A stretch of DNA of 33,750 nucleotides from Polaromonas sp. YR568. GTDB lineage: Bacteria > Pseudomonadota > Gammaproteobacteria > Burkholderiales > Burkholderiaceae_C. Within the stretch, counting starts at the first letter, position 1. The number at the start of each line of letters is the position of its first letter. The notes under the pieces are model-generated. The model saw only the letters and a list, made by a program, of their open reading frames with translations, had not been told where the DNA came from and did no database searches. The stretch spans positions 1-33,750 of the forward strand of contig CAMARI010000008.1 of NCBI GenBank assembly GCA_945860515.1, given 5' to 3'. Shown here piece after piece: positions 8,728-16,322 of this stretch. The position numbers and the translations under genes are program-made.

Positions 8728-9321
8728 ATGAACGCCCCGCAACGCTTGCCCTACATCGATTTTTCGGCCATCACAGACCCGGCCATGATGGCCGAGTTTG
8801 AGCGCGCTGCACGTGACGGCGCGCCGCGGCCTGAAAGCCATGCCATCCGCGCAAATGTGCCCGCCGTTTTCTGGGCCTTCACCAACGCCTGGAACACCAC
8901 TTTTGTGGACGGCGTTTGTGACCACGCCATCAAGGAGCTGTGCCGCCTGTACGTCTCGCAGGCGGTCAATTGCAACTACTGCGGTAACCAGCGTTCGGTC
9001 AAGGCGCAGGAGCAAGGTTTGCTGGAAGACGACATCAAAGACTTGCTTGATTTTGACAAATCGATTCGTTTTACAGCACGCCAAAAAGCGGCGCTGCGTC
9101 TGGCCGAAGCCATCACCTGGGGCCTTGAATCTACCGACGACCTGTGGCAAGGGCTGTATCACCATTTTGAAACTGACCAGATTGTGGAGCTCGGATTTTT
9201 TATCGGCCTGACAATGGGCCAGCAGCGCTGGAACCGGCTCATCAACATGCAGCACAGCCAGTTCATGGCCGGTACTTCTGGCGGCTTGGCGCCAGGCCTG
9301 GCAGCGCAAAAAGTGGCTTAG
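8728..9321 (+). CDS. carboxymuconolactone decarboxylase/AhpD-like family protein
   Basis: KELCRLYVSQAVNCNYCGNQRSVKAQEQGLLEDDIKDL CxxC motif region, followed by FTARQKAALRLAEAIT. Confidence 0.8.
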   Translation: MNAPQRLPYIDFSAITDPAMMAEFERAARDGAPRPESHAIRANVPAVFWAFTNAWNTTFVDGVCDHAIKELCRLYVSQAVNCNYCGNQRSVKAQEQGLLEDDIKDLLDFDKSIRFTARQKAALRLAEAITWGLESTDDLWQGLYHHFETDQIVELGFFIGLTMGQQRWNRLINMQHSQFMAGTSGGLAPGLAAQKVA

Positions 9322-9328
9322 GTAACCG

Positions 9329-10204
9329 ATGAACATTCACATCATTGGCGTCGGGAAAATGGGCTTGCCCATGGCCTGCCATTTTCTAGCTGCCTGGCAT
9401 GTGGTGACTGCCAGTGATGCCGATCCGCAGCGGCTGGCGCTGGCCACTGCCAAGGGCTTGACGCTGGCCGCTGATGCAACAGCCATGTCCACGGCCGACA
9501 TCATCTTTTCGTCTTTGCCACATGACGCCGCATTGATTGCGGTCGCAGCCCAGGTCGCGGTGACTGCGCGCAAGGGCGCAACATTTGTGGACACCAGCAC
9601 GGTGTCGCAACTGGCATCGCGTCAGGTGGCGGGTCTGCTGCAAGAAAGCGGCATCGCCTATTTGCGCACCACCGTGTCCGGCAACAATCACATGGCTGAA
9701 CAGGCTTTGCTCACGGTGATGGCGTCTGGCCCGCGCGCCTCTTACGAAACGGTACTGCCCCTGCTCAAGCTGCTGGGTCCACATCAGTTTTTTCTGGGCA
9801 CTGGAGAAGAGGCTCGCTTGATGAAGCTGGTTGTCAACCTGATGATTGCGCAAACCAGCGCCATGTTGTCCGAAGGCCTTGCACTGGGCCGCAAAGGTGG
9901 CCTGGACTGGCAAGACATGTGGCAGGTGCTGTGTGCCAGTGCGGTGGCGTCCCCCATCCTGAAAGCCAAGTCGGTACAGCTGGCCAAGCGCGATTTCACA
10001 CCGACCTTTACAGTAGAGCAGATGGTCAAAGACCTGACGCTTATTTTGGCTGCCGGGCAAGCGGTGCATGTGCCGCTGCCACAAACCGCCATGACGCTGC
10101 AGCTGATGCACTCTGCTATGGCGCAGGGCGATGCAGGAGATGACTATGCGGCCATCATCAAAACTGTTGAGCGCAGTGCGGGTCTGAGCACTGATCCGTA
10201 CTGA
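9329..10204 (+). CDS. second NAD(P)-dependent beta-hydroxyacid dehydrogenase-like protein
   Basis: MNIHIIGVGKMGLPMACHFLAAWHVVTASDAD, TTVSGNNHMAEQALLTVMASGP, KLVVN catalytic motif. Confidence 0.87.
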   Translation: MNIHIIGVGKMGLPMACHFLAAWHVVTASDADPQRLALATAKGLTLAADATAMSTADIIFSSLPHDAALIAVAAQVAVTARKGATFVDTSTVSQLASRQVAGLLQESGIAYLRTTVSGNNHMAEQALLTVMASGPRASYETVLPLLKLLGPHQFFLGTGEEARLMKLVVNLMIAQTSAMLSEGLALGRKGGLDWQDMWQVLCASAVASPILKAKSVQLAKRDFTPTFTVEQMVKDLTLILAAGQAVHVPLPQTAMTLQLMHSAMAQGDAGDDYAAIIKTVERSAGLSTDPY

Positions 10205-10220
10205 TGAAGAACTTGACACC

Positions 10221-11282
10221 ATGAAAAGTTTTATCTATAACGGCCAACCCGCACGCGTCGTGTTTGGCGCAGGGAGCTTGCAGCACCTGGCACGTGAGAT
10301 CGACGCACTGGGTGCAAAAAAAGCGCTGGTGCTGTCGACGCCCGAGCAGCAAGCGTCAGCAGAAATGGTTGCCAATTTGTTGGGCAGCCGGGCGGCGGGT
10401 GTGTTTGCCAGAGCCGTCATGCACGTGCCGATAGAAACGGCGCGTGTCGCACTAGACATGGCCAGAGTACTGGGTGCCGATTGCGCGGTGGCGATTGGTG
10501 GTGGCTCTACGACGGGTCTGGGAAAAGCGATCGCGCTTGATTCAGGGCTACCGATTCTGGCGATACCCACCACCTACGCCGGATCAGAAATGACGCCGAT
10601 CTACGGCATCACTGAAGCGGGCATGAAAAAAACCGGCAGAGACCCGCGCGTGGTGCCGCGTGTGGTGATTTATGACCCTGAGTTGACACTGGGTTTGCCC
10701 CTAGCGATGAGCGTGACCAGCGGCATCAATGCCATCGCCCATGCCGCAGAAGGTTTGTATGCAACGGACAGCAACCCGGTCATGAATTTGATGGCCAAAG
10801 AGGGCATGGCCGCCATAGCGCGTGCGCTACCAGCTATTAAAGAAGTCGCAAACGATCTGCAAGCCAGAAGCGACGCGCTGTACGGTGCCTGGCTGTGCGG
10901 CACGGTGTTGGGCAATGTCGGCATGGCGCTGCACCACAAGCTGTGCCACACACTGGGTGGCAGTTTTAATTTACCGCATGCAGAGACCCATACCATTGTG
11001 CTGCCGCATTCGCTGGCCTACAACGCGGCGGCAGCCCCAGATGCCATGCGCGTGATCGCCGAAGCCCTAGGCGGCAGTAGCGCGGCCCAGGCCGTGTTTG
11101 ATCTGGCTAAAAACAATGGCGCGCCCACAGCGCTCAAAGACATTGGCATGCATGAGGTGGACCTGGACAAAGCCGCAGGCATCGCCATGCAAAACCAGTA
11201 CCCCAATCCGCGCCCACTGGAGCGCGTCGCCCTTCGGCAACTGCTGCAAGACGCGTTTGATGGGGTCAGGCCGAATCGGTAA
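10221..11282 (+). CDS. maleylacetate reductase (iron-containing alcohol dehydrogenase family)
   Basis: VVFGAGSLQHLAREIDALGAKKALVLSTPEQ, AIGGGSTTGLGKAIAL, IPTTYAGSEMTPIYGITE, GMALHHKLCHTLGGSFNLPHAETHTIVLPH; characteristic of maleylacetate reductases. Confidence 0.93.
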   Translation: MKSFIYNGQPARVVFGAGSLQHLAREIDALGAKKALVLSTPEQQASAEMVANLLGSRAAGVFARAVMHVPIETARVALDMARVLGADCAVAIGGGSTTGLGKAIALDSGLPILAIPTTYAGSEMTPIYGITEAGMKKTGRDPRVVPRVVIYDPELTLGLPLAMSVTSGINAIAHAAEGLYATDSNPVMNLMAKEGMAAIARALPAIKEVANDLQARSDALYGAWLCGTVLGNVGMALHHKLCHTLGGSFNLPHAETHTIVLPHSLAYNAAAAPDAMRVIAEALGGSSAAQAVFDLAKNNGAPTALKDIGMHEVDLDKAAGIAMQNQYPNPRPLERVALRQLLQDAFDGVRPNR

Positions 11283-11324
11283 CAGATCAAAGCAGACTGG
11301 CATGACGGCATTGAACAAATGGCC

Positions 11325-12254
11325 TCAATACACCCCAAATCGCCCCGTCCATTTTCGCTCATAGTCCATCTTGGCAAAATGCTCGGCCATGAAGTCGATA
11401 AAGGTGCGCACCTTGGCTGACAGATGTTTGCGACTGGGGTAGGCCAGGTTGACTTGCAGGCGTGGCAAGTCCCATTCGTCAAGCACTGGCACCAGGCGGC
11501 CAGCCACGATGTCGTCATAAACAATGTATGACGGTTGTACCAAAATACCCAGCCCGTCGAGTGCAGCCACCCTCAGTATCTGGCCGTCATTGGCATCGAG
11601 TACGCCCTTGACGTTCACGGTTGTGATGCTGCCGTCCTTGCTAAAACGCAATTCATTGGGGTTGTTGGCGTGCGTGTAGATCAGCATCTGATGCTGCTGC
11701 AAATCGGCCAATGTTTTGGGGATGCCGTATTGCGCAAAGTAGCGGGGTGATGCCGTCAAAATACGGCGCGTTTCGGCCAGGCGGCGGATCGTGATGTTGG
11801 AGTCTGGCTCAAACTCGCGCGTGCGAATAGCGACGTCAATGTTGTTGTCGATGATGTCCAGATAGCGGTTGGCCGCTTCAATATGCACCGTCACGTTGGG
11901 GTAGCGCTGGGTGTAGTCGCGCAGCAAGGGCGCCACGTGGTGCAACGAAAACGACAGCGATGTGGTGATGCGCAGCACGCCCGTCGGGTTCAGCGACGTG
12001 GCGTTCACGGCGGACTCGGCATCCTTCAGGTCAACCAAAATACCTTTGGCCCTGGAAAAAAACTCCTGCCCGGTTTCTGTCAGGTAAAGGCGGCGCGTAT
12101 TGCGCTCGACCAGCCGCGCGCTCAGTCGCGCTTCCAGGGCTGACAGGTGGCGGCTGGCCGCGGCGTTGGACAAGTCAAGCGCTTCAGCCGCGCGGCTCAG
12201 GCTGCCGGTTTCAGCCACCTGCACAAACAATTCAATTTCAGTCCAGCGATCCAA
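11325..12254 (-). CDS. LysR family transcriptional regulator
   Basis: MDRWTEIELFVQVAETGSLSRAAEALDLSNAAASRHLSALEARLSARLVERNTRRLYLTETGQEFF, LysR HTH; divergent from the dioxygenase gene. Confidence 0.95.
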   Translation of the reverse strand: MDRWTEIELFVQVAETGSLSRAAEALDLSNAAASRHLSALEARLSARLVERNTRRLYLTETGQEFFSRAKGILVDLKDAESAVNATSLNPTGVLRITTSLSFSLHHVAPLLRDYTQRYPNVTVHIEAANRYLDIIDNNIDVAIRTREFEPDSNITIRRLAETRRILTASPRYFAQYGIPKTLADLQQHQMLIYTHANNPNELRFSKDGSITTVNVKGVLDANDGQILRVAALDGLGILVQPSYIVYDDIVAGRLVPVLDEWDLPRLQVNLAYPSRKHLSAKVRTFIDFMAEHFAKMDYERKWTGRFGVY

Positions 12255-12315
12255 GTCATGTCTCCTGCGTTGATGCCCGATTGTGGCGCGAAAGGAAAAT
12301 AGTCCGAGCCGTTGT

Positions 12316-12349
12316 TGCGCCGCATGAAAAAGTCATTTACAACGGCGCA
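12316..12349. promoter_or_regulatory. candidate LysR operator in the divergent intergenic region
   Basis: Perfect 7-bp interrupted dyad TGCGCCG (12316-12322) N20 CGGCGCA (12343-12349), abutting a weak promoter-like TTTCAT (12351-12356) N17 TATATT (12374-12379). Confidence 0.5.
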
Positions 12350-12418
12350 CTTTCATAATGCCAAGGCGCCGTCTATATTTCTCTCATAAGCTTCGTCACC
12401 CCAACTGAAGGATCCAGC

Positions 12419-13255
12419 GTGCGCAACCTGAACCAGGACACCATTACACAAGCCGTATTGGCCCGCTTGGCAACCACGCCAGATGCCCGTCTGAAAGAAA
12501 TCATGACCAGCCTGGTGCAGCACCTCCACGCGTTTGCGCGCGAGGTCAAGCTGACCGAACCTGAGTGGATGCAGGGCATTGAATTTTTAACCGCAACCGG
12601 GCAGATGTGCGACGCCAAGCGGCAGGAATTTATTTTGCTCAGTGACACACTGGGCCTGTCGATGTTGACTGTCGCCATGAACAATGACAAGCCCCTGGGC
12701 TGCACCGAACCCACGGTTTTTGGGCCCTTTTTTCTGGAAGATGCACCGCGTTTTGAACTGGGCGCCGATGTGGGCGGTGGTGCCAAGGGCGAGCCCTGCA
12801 TGGTGAGCGGCAGCATCAAGGCATTGGACGGTACGCCCATCCCGAATGCCCTGATCAATGTCTGGCAGGCCGATGCCGACGGCAACTACGACGTGCAGTA
12901 TGCGCACCTGGCCAAGCCCCAGGCACGCGGCATCATGAACGCCGACGCCAGTGGCAACTACCATTTCAAAACCATTCTGGCAGAGGCTTACCCCATTCCC
13001 ATCAATGGTCCGGTGGGTGCAATGCTCAAGGCCACCAAAAACCATCCGTGGCGGCCTGCGCACCTTCACTTCATGATCGATGCGCCGGGCTACGAGCGCC
13101 TCATCACCCATGTGTTTCGTGACCATGACCAGTATCTGGACTCCGACGTGGTGTTTGGCGTGCGTCAGTCGCTGGTGGCCGATTGGATCAAGCAGGCCGA
13201 TGGCACCTACAGTCTGCACTATGACTTTGTGCTGAATCCCAAGACCGGCACATGA
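12419..13255 (+). CDS. intradiol ring-cleavage dioxygenase, hydroxyquinol 1,2-dioxygenase-like
   Basis: GTG start with AAGGA upstream. N-terminal dimerisation domain LKEIMTSLVQHLHAFAREVKLTEPEWMQGIEFLTATGQMCDAKRQEFILLSDTLGLSMLTV, GPFF, INVWQADADGNYDVQ, RPAHLHFMIDAPGYERLITHVFRDHDQYLDSDVVFGV. Confidence 0.92.
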   Translation: MRNLNQDTITQAVLARLATTPDARLKEIMTSLVQHLHAFAREVKLTEPEWMQGIEFLTATGQMCDAKRQEFILLSDTLGLSMLTVAMNNDKPLGCTEPTVFGPFFLEDAPRFELGADVGGGAKGEPCMVSGSIKALDGTPIPNALINVWQADADGNYDVQYAHLAKPQARGIMNADASGNYHFKTILAEAYPIPINGPVGAMLKATKNHPWRPAHLHFMIDAPGYERLITHVFRDHDQYLDSDVVFGVRQSLVADWIKQADGTYSLHYDFVLNPKTGT

Positions 13256-13285
13256 CCAGGACTGGCATATGACGAGGGCTCACGC

Positions 13286-13594
13286 ATGATCAAGCACATC
13301 GTGATGTGGAATATCCGCGGGGATACGCCACTTGCCAAGGCGGCAGCCATTGACAAACTCAAATGCAGCTTTGACGAACTTCGCAGCCTGATACCCGGTA
13401 TTGTCCACATGGAAATAGGCGTGGACAGCAGCCGAATTGACTACGCCTGCGATGTGGTGCTCTACTCGGAATTTGAAAGCCAGGCCGCGCTCGACGCCTA
13501 TGCGTCGCACCCAGAGCACCTGCGCGTCAAGCAAGAATTGGCAGACCTGCGTATTGCCCGCCACCAGGTCGATTACGCGGTAACGACGAATTGA
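13286..13594 (+). CDS. Dabb (stress-responsive alpha/beta barrel) domain protein
   Basis: MIKHIVMWNIRGD...LRSLIPGIVHMEIGVDSSRIDYACDVVLYSEFESQAALDAYASHPEHLRVKQ; classical Dabb pattern. Confidence 0.88.
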   Translation: MIKHIVMWNIRGDTPLAKAAAIDKLKCSFDELRSLIPGIVHMEIGVDSSRIDYACDVVLYSEFESQAALDAYASHPEHLRVKQELADLRIARHQVDYAVTTN

Positions 13595-13614
13595 AAAATG
13601 AACGGAGATAAAGC

Positions 13615-14244
13615 ATGAAAGACAACCTGCAGGATGAGCTGCTGATACGGCAAATGGTCGAGCGCTGGGCGGTCTGGCGTGACGCGGGTGACTGGCAGCG
13701 TTTTGCTACTGTGTGGCACCCGCAGGGCGTGATGATGGCCACCTGGTTTCAAGGCCCCTATGCCGACTTTATTCGCGTGACACAAGAAGGCTGGGCCAAA
13801 GGCGTCAGCATATTGCACTTCCTCGGTGGATCGGCCATTGAGGTGGCGGGCGAGCGCGCCATCGCGCAGACCAAAATGACGATATCGCAGCGCGGCATGG
13901 TAGAGGGCATTAACTCGGGCGAGGCTGGCCCGGTGCTGTGCGATGTGGTGTGCACTGGCCGCTTTTATGACTTTGTGCAAAAACACGAGGGTCAGTGGAA
14001 GTTGCTGCACCGCCAGCCGATTTATGAAAAAGACCGCATTGATCCTGTTGACTCTGCCGCGGTGGTGAAACTGGACCAGCGGGCGCTGGCGGGCTTTCCT
14101 GAAGGCTACCGGCACCTGGCTTACATTCAGACCCACATCGGTTATACCGTCAAGCTTGACATGCCGATGCTCAAGGGCCCGGTGGTTGACGCGCTGTACG
14201 CCAGGGGCGCGCGCTGGTTGGCTGGTGGCGAACTGGAGCGTTAA
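13615..14244 (+). CDS. NTF2/SnoaL-like fold protein
   Basis: DELLIRQMVERWAVWRDAGDWQRFATVWHPQGVMMATWFQGPYADFI, a SnoaL-like N-terminal helix pattern, and later GRFYDFVQKHEGQWKLLHRQPIYEKDRI. Confidence 0.75.
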   Translation: MKDNLQDELLIRQMVERWAVWRDAGDWQRFATVWHPQGVMMATWFQGPYADFIRVTQEGWAKGVSILHFLGGSAIEVAGERAIAQTKMTISQRGMVEGINSGEAGPVLCDVVCTGRFYDFVQKHEGQWKLLHRQPIYEKDRIDPVDSAAVVKLDQRALAGFPEGYRHLAYIQTHIGYTVKLDMPMLKGPVVDALYARGARWLAGGELER

Positions 14245-14248
14245 AACC

Positions 14249-15253
14249 ATGATAACTTTTACAACTCATACCAAGTGGCTCTGCAAAGCACTTTTGACGC
14301 TGCTGGCCTGCGTGGCCGTGCTGCCCCTCTCGTCTATCTCGCATGCGCAGAACGCCTACCCCAACAAAGTGGTCAAAGTCATCGTGCCGCAGCCGCCTGG
14401 CGGCGGGTTTGACTTTGTCGGCCGTTTGTTGGCAGACCGCCTGGGCAAGCAACTGGGACAGGGCTTTGTGGTTGAGAACAAGCCGGGCTCGGGCACGCTG
14501 ATTGGCACTGATTTTGTTGCCAAGTCTGCGCCAGACGGTTACACGCTGCTCACAGGCTCCATTTCCAACATCGCGCTGAATCCGGGGCTGTACCGTAGTC
14601 TGCCTTACGACAGCCTGAAAGACTTTGAAGCGCTGGGCCTGGCCGTCAGCTACAGCTACACGCTGATGGCGCGCAAGGACTTGCCCTTTGCAACGCTGAA
14701 GGACGTTATCGCTTACGCCAAGGCCAACCCCGGCAAGTTGACCTATGCTTCTGCCGGCAACGGTTCAGGCCAGCACGTGTTGCCAGCCGCTTTGTGGCAT
14801 TTGGCAGGGGTCAATATCACCCATGTGCCTTACCGCGGTGCACAGGCAGCCTATGTTGACCTGCTCGGAGGCCGTGTTGATTTGTTTTTTGACCTGGCAC
14901 CCACCGCCCGAGTTCAGGTCGATGCAGGCACCGTCAAAGCGCTAGCTACTTCAGGCGGCACGCGCAACACCATGCACCCAGATGTGCCCACCATTGCCGA
15001 GACCGGCGCTGCCGTGCTGGAGCTGGAGTCATGGTTTGGCTATTTTGCGCCAAGCAAAACGCCGCCCGAGATCGTGGCCCGCCTGCGCACAGAGCTGGCC
15101 CGCGTGATTGCCGCGCCCGACGTTGTGGATACGTTCCGCAAAGCGGGTGGCAAGCCCATGGGTCTGAATCCGGATCAGACAAGGGCACTGGTGCAGCGCG
15201 ACGTGGAACGCTGGACCAAACTGATTCGCGATGCCGATATCAAGGCTGAATAA
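14249..15253 (+). CDS. second Bug/TctC family solute-binding protein
   Basis: ATG at 14249; signal peptide ...KALLTLLACVAVLPLSSISHAQN, then YPNKVVKVIVPQPPGGGFDFVGRLLADRLGKQLGQGFVVENKPGSGTLIGTDFVAKSAPDGYTLL. Confidence 0.93.
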   Translation: MITFTTHTKWLCKALLTLLACVAVLPLSSISHAQNAYPNKVVKVIVPQPPGGGFDFVGRLLADRLGKQLGQGFVVENKPGSGTLIGTDFVAKSAPDGYTLLTGSISNIALNPGLYRSLPYDSLKDFEALGLAVSYSYTLMARKDLPFATLKDVIAYAKANPGKLTYASAGNGSGQHVLPAALWHLAGVNITHVPYRGAQAAYVDLLGGRVDLFFDLAPTARVQVDAGTVKALATSGGTRNTMHPDVPTIAETGAAVLELESWFGYFAPSKTPPEIVARLRTELARVIAAPDVVDTFRKAGGKPMGLNPDQTRALVQRDVERWTKLIRDADIKAE

Positions 15254-15280
15254 GATGTCTTCTTCTATAGAAAGTAAACC

Positions 15281-15877
15281 ATGACAACCGATACAAAAAT
15301 TAATCAGGCCAGCCTGGACCAGCTCTTTTTCAAGGCTCGTACGGCCAACGGCTTCATCGACAAAGCTGTGCCTATGGCGCTGCTGCAAGAGGTGTATGAC
15401 ATCGCCAGGATGGGGGCGACCTCCATGAACACGCAGCCGACGCGTTATGTTTTCTTGAACAGCCCGGAGTCGCGTGCTCGCCTGATTCCTGCGCTGTCGC
15501 CGGGGAACGTGGAAAAGACCAAAGTTGCGCCTGTCACGGTCATCGTGGCAACCGATAGCCAGTTTTTTGAACATATGCCGCAAGTCTGGCACGTGCCCAC
15601 CGCCAAAGACATGTTTGCGGGCAATGCCCCACTGGCACAAGGCACGGCCACGCGCAACGGCACGCTGGGTGGCGCTTACTTCATGATCGCTGCGCGCGCT
15701 GTCGGTCTGGACTGCGGACCCATGAGTGGGGTGGACCTGGCCAAAGTCAATGCAGAGTTTTTCCCTGATGGCCGCTTTACCGCCAACTTCCTGATCAACC
15801 TGGGTTATGGCGACGACAGCAAACTGTTTGACCGCAATCCGCGTTTGTCGTTTGAACAGGCCTGCACAGTTTTGTAG
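15281..15877 (+). CDS. nitroreductase family protein, RutE-like (malonic semialdehyde reductase-like)
   Basis: GATSMNTQPTRYVFLNSPESRARLIPALSPGNVEKTKVAPVTVIVATDSQFFEHMPQ...GLDCGPMSGVDLAKVNAEFFPDGRFTANFLINLGYGDDSKLFDRNPRLSFEQACTVL; strongly resembles RutE from memory of the family. Confidence 0.85.
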   Translation: MTTDTKINQASLDQLFFKARTANGFIDKAVPMALLQEVYDIARMGATSMNTQPTRYVFLNSPESRARLIPALSPGNVEKTKVAPVTVIVATDSQFFEHMPQVWHVPTAKDMFAGNAPLAQGTATRNGTLGGAYFMIAARAVGLDCGPMSGVDLAKVNAEFFPDGRFTANFLINLGYGDDSKLFDRNPRLSFEQACTVL

Positions 15878-15913
15878 AAGGTTTTATCCATTTTCTTTGA
15901 TCGGTTCAGACGG

Positions 15914-16275
15914 GGACTAGGCAACTTTATTGCCAAAGCCAAGGTGCACCGCAAAGCCTCGCGCGAGCTAGTGCTGTCGCGTTTTCCGGCGCTCAAAGTC
16001 AAACTGCACAGCCCGGCGAGCGCGCTGTCCGGCGGCCAGCAGCAAATGTTCGCCATTGGCGGCGCGCTGATGGCACGCCCCGGCTTGCTGTTGCTGGAGG
16101 ATCCCTCTTTGGGCCTGGTACCCAGCATCGTGTTGGACATGTTCAACGCCCCTCGCCAGATCAATGCGCAAGGTATATCGGTGCTGCTGGTGGAGCAGAA
16201 CGTAGCAGTGGCCGAGGGGCTGCCAGCGAGTTGCTCACATGGCCTGAAATCCAGAAAGCCTATCTGCGTGTCTAA
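15914..16275 (+). pseudogene. remnant of a LivF-type branched-chain amino-acid ABC transporter ATPase
   Basis: LSGGQQQMFAIGGALMARPGLLLLEDPSLGLVPSIV...GISVLLVEQNVAVAE; Walker A region absent. The C-terminal GAASELLTWPEIQKAYLRV* lies in a different frame ending at TAA 16273-16275, and the intervening LivF segment is missing. Confidence 0.82.
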
Positions 16276-16322
16276 CCAGCAGCGCAAGACTTGATGGCAC
16301 GGCTTCCGATTAAGATGTTGTC

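Noticed and set aside
8308-9336. 342-aa minus-strand ORF
   Set aside because: Antisense to the SBP-fold and CMD-like genes, which have clear motifs; low-complexity translation with no family resemblance.
9386-10222. 278-aa minus-strand ORF
   Set aside because: Antisense to the second beta-hydroxyacid dehydrogenase; His/Gln/Arg-rich shadow translation.
15944-16294. 116-aa ORF considered as an intact short ABC protein
   Set aside because: Lacks Walker A, and the LivF C-terminus is in another frame; better explained as a pseudogene.
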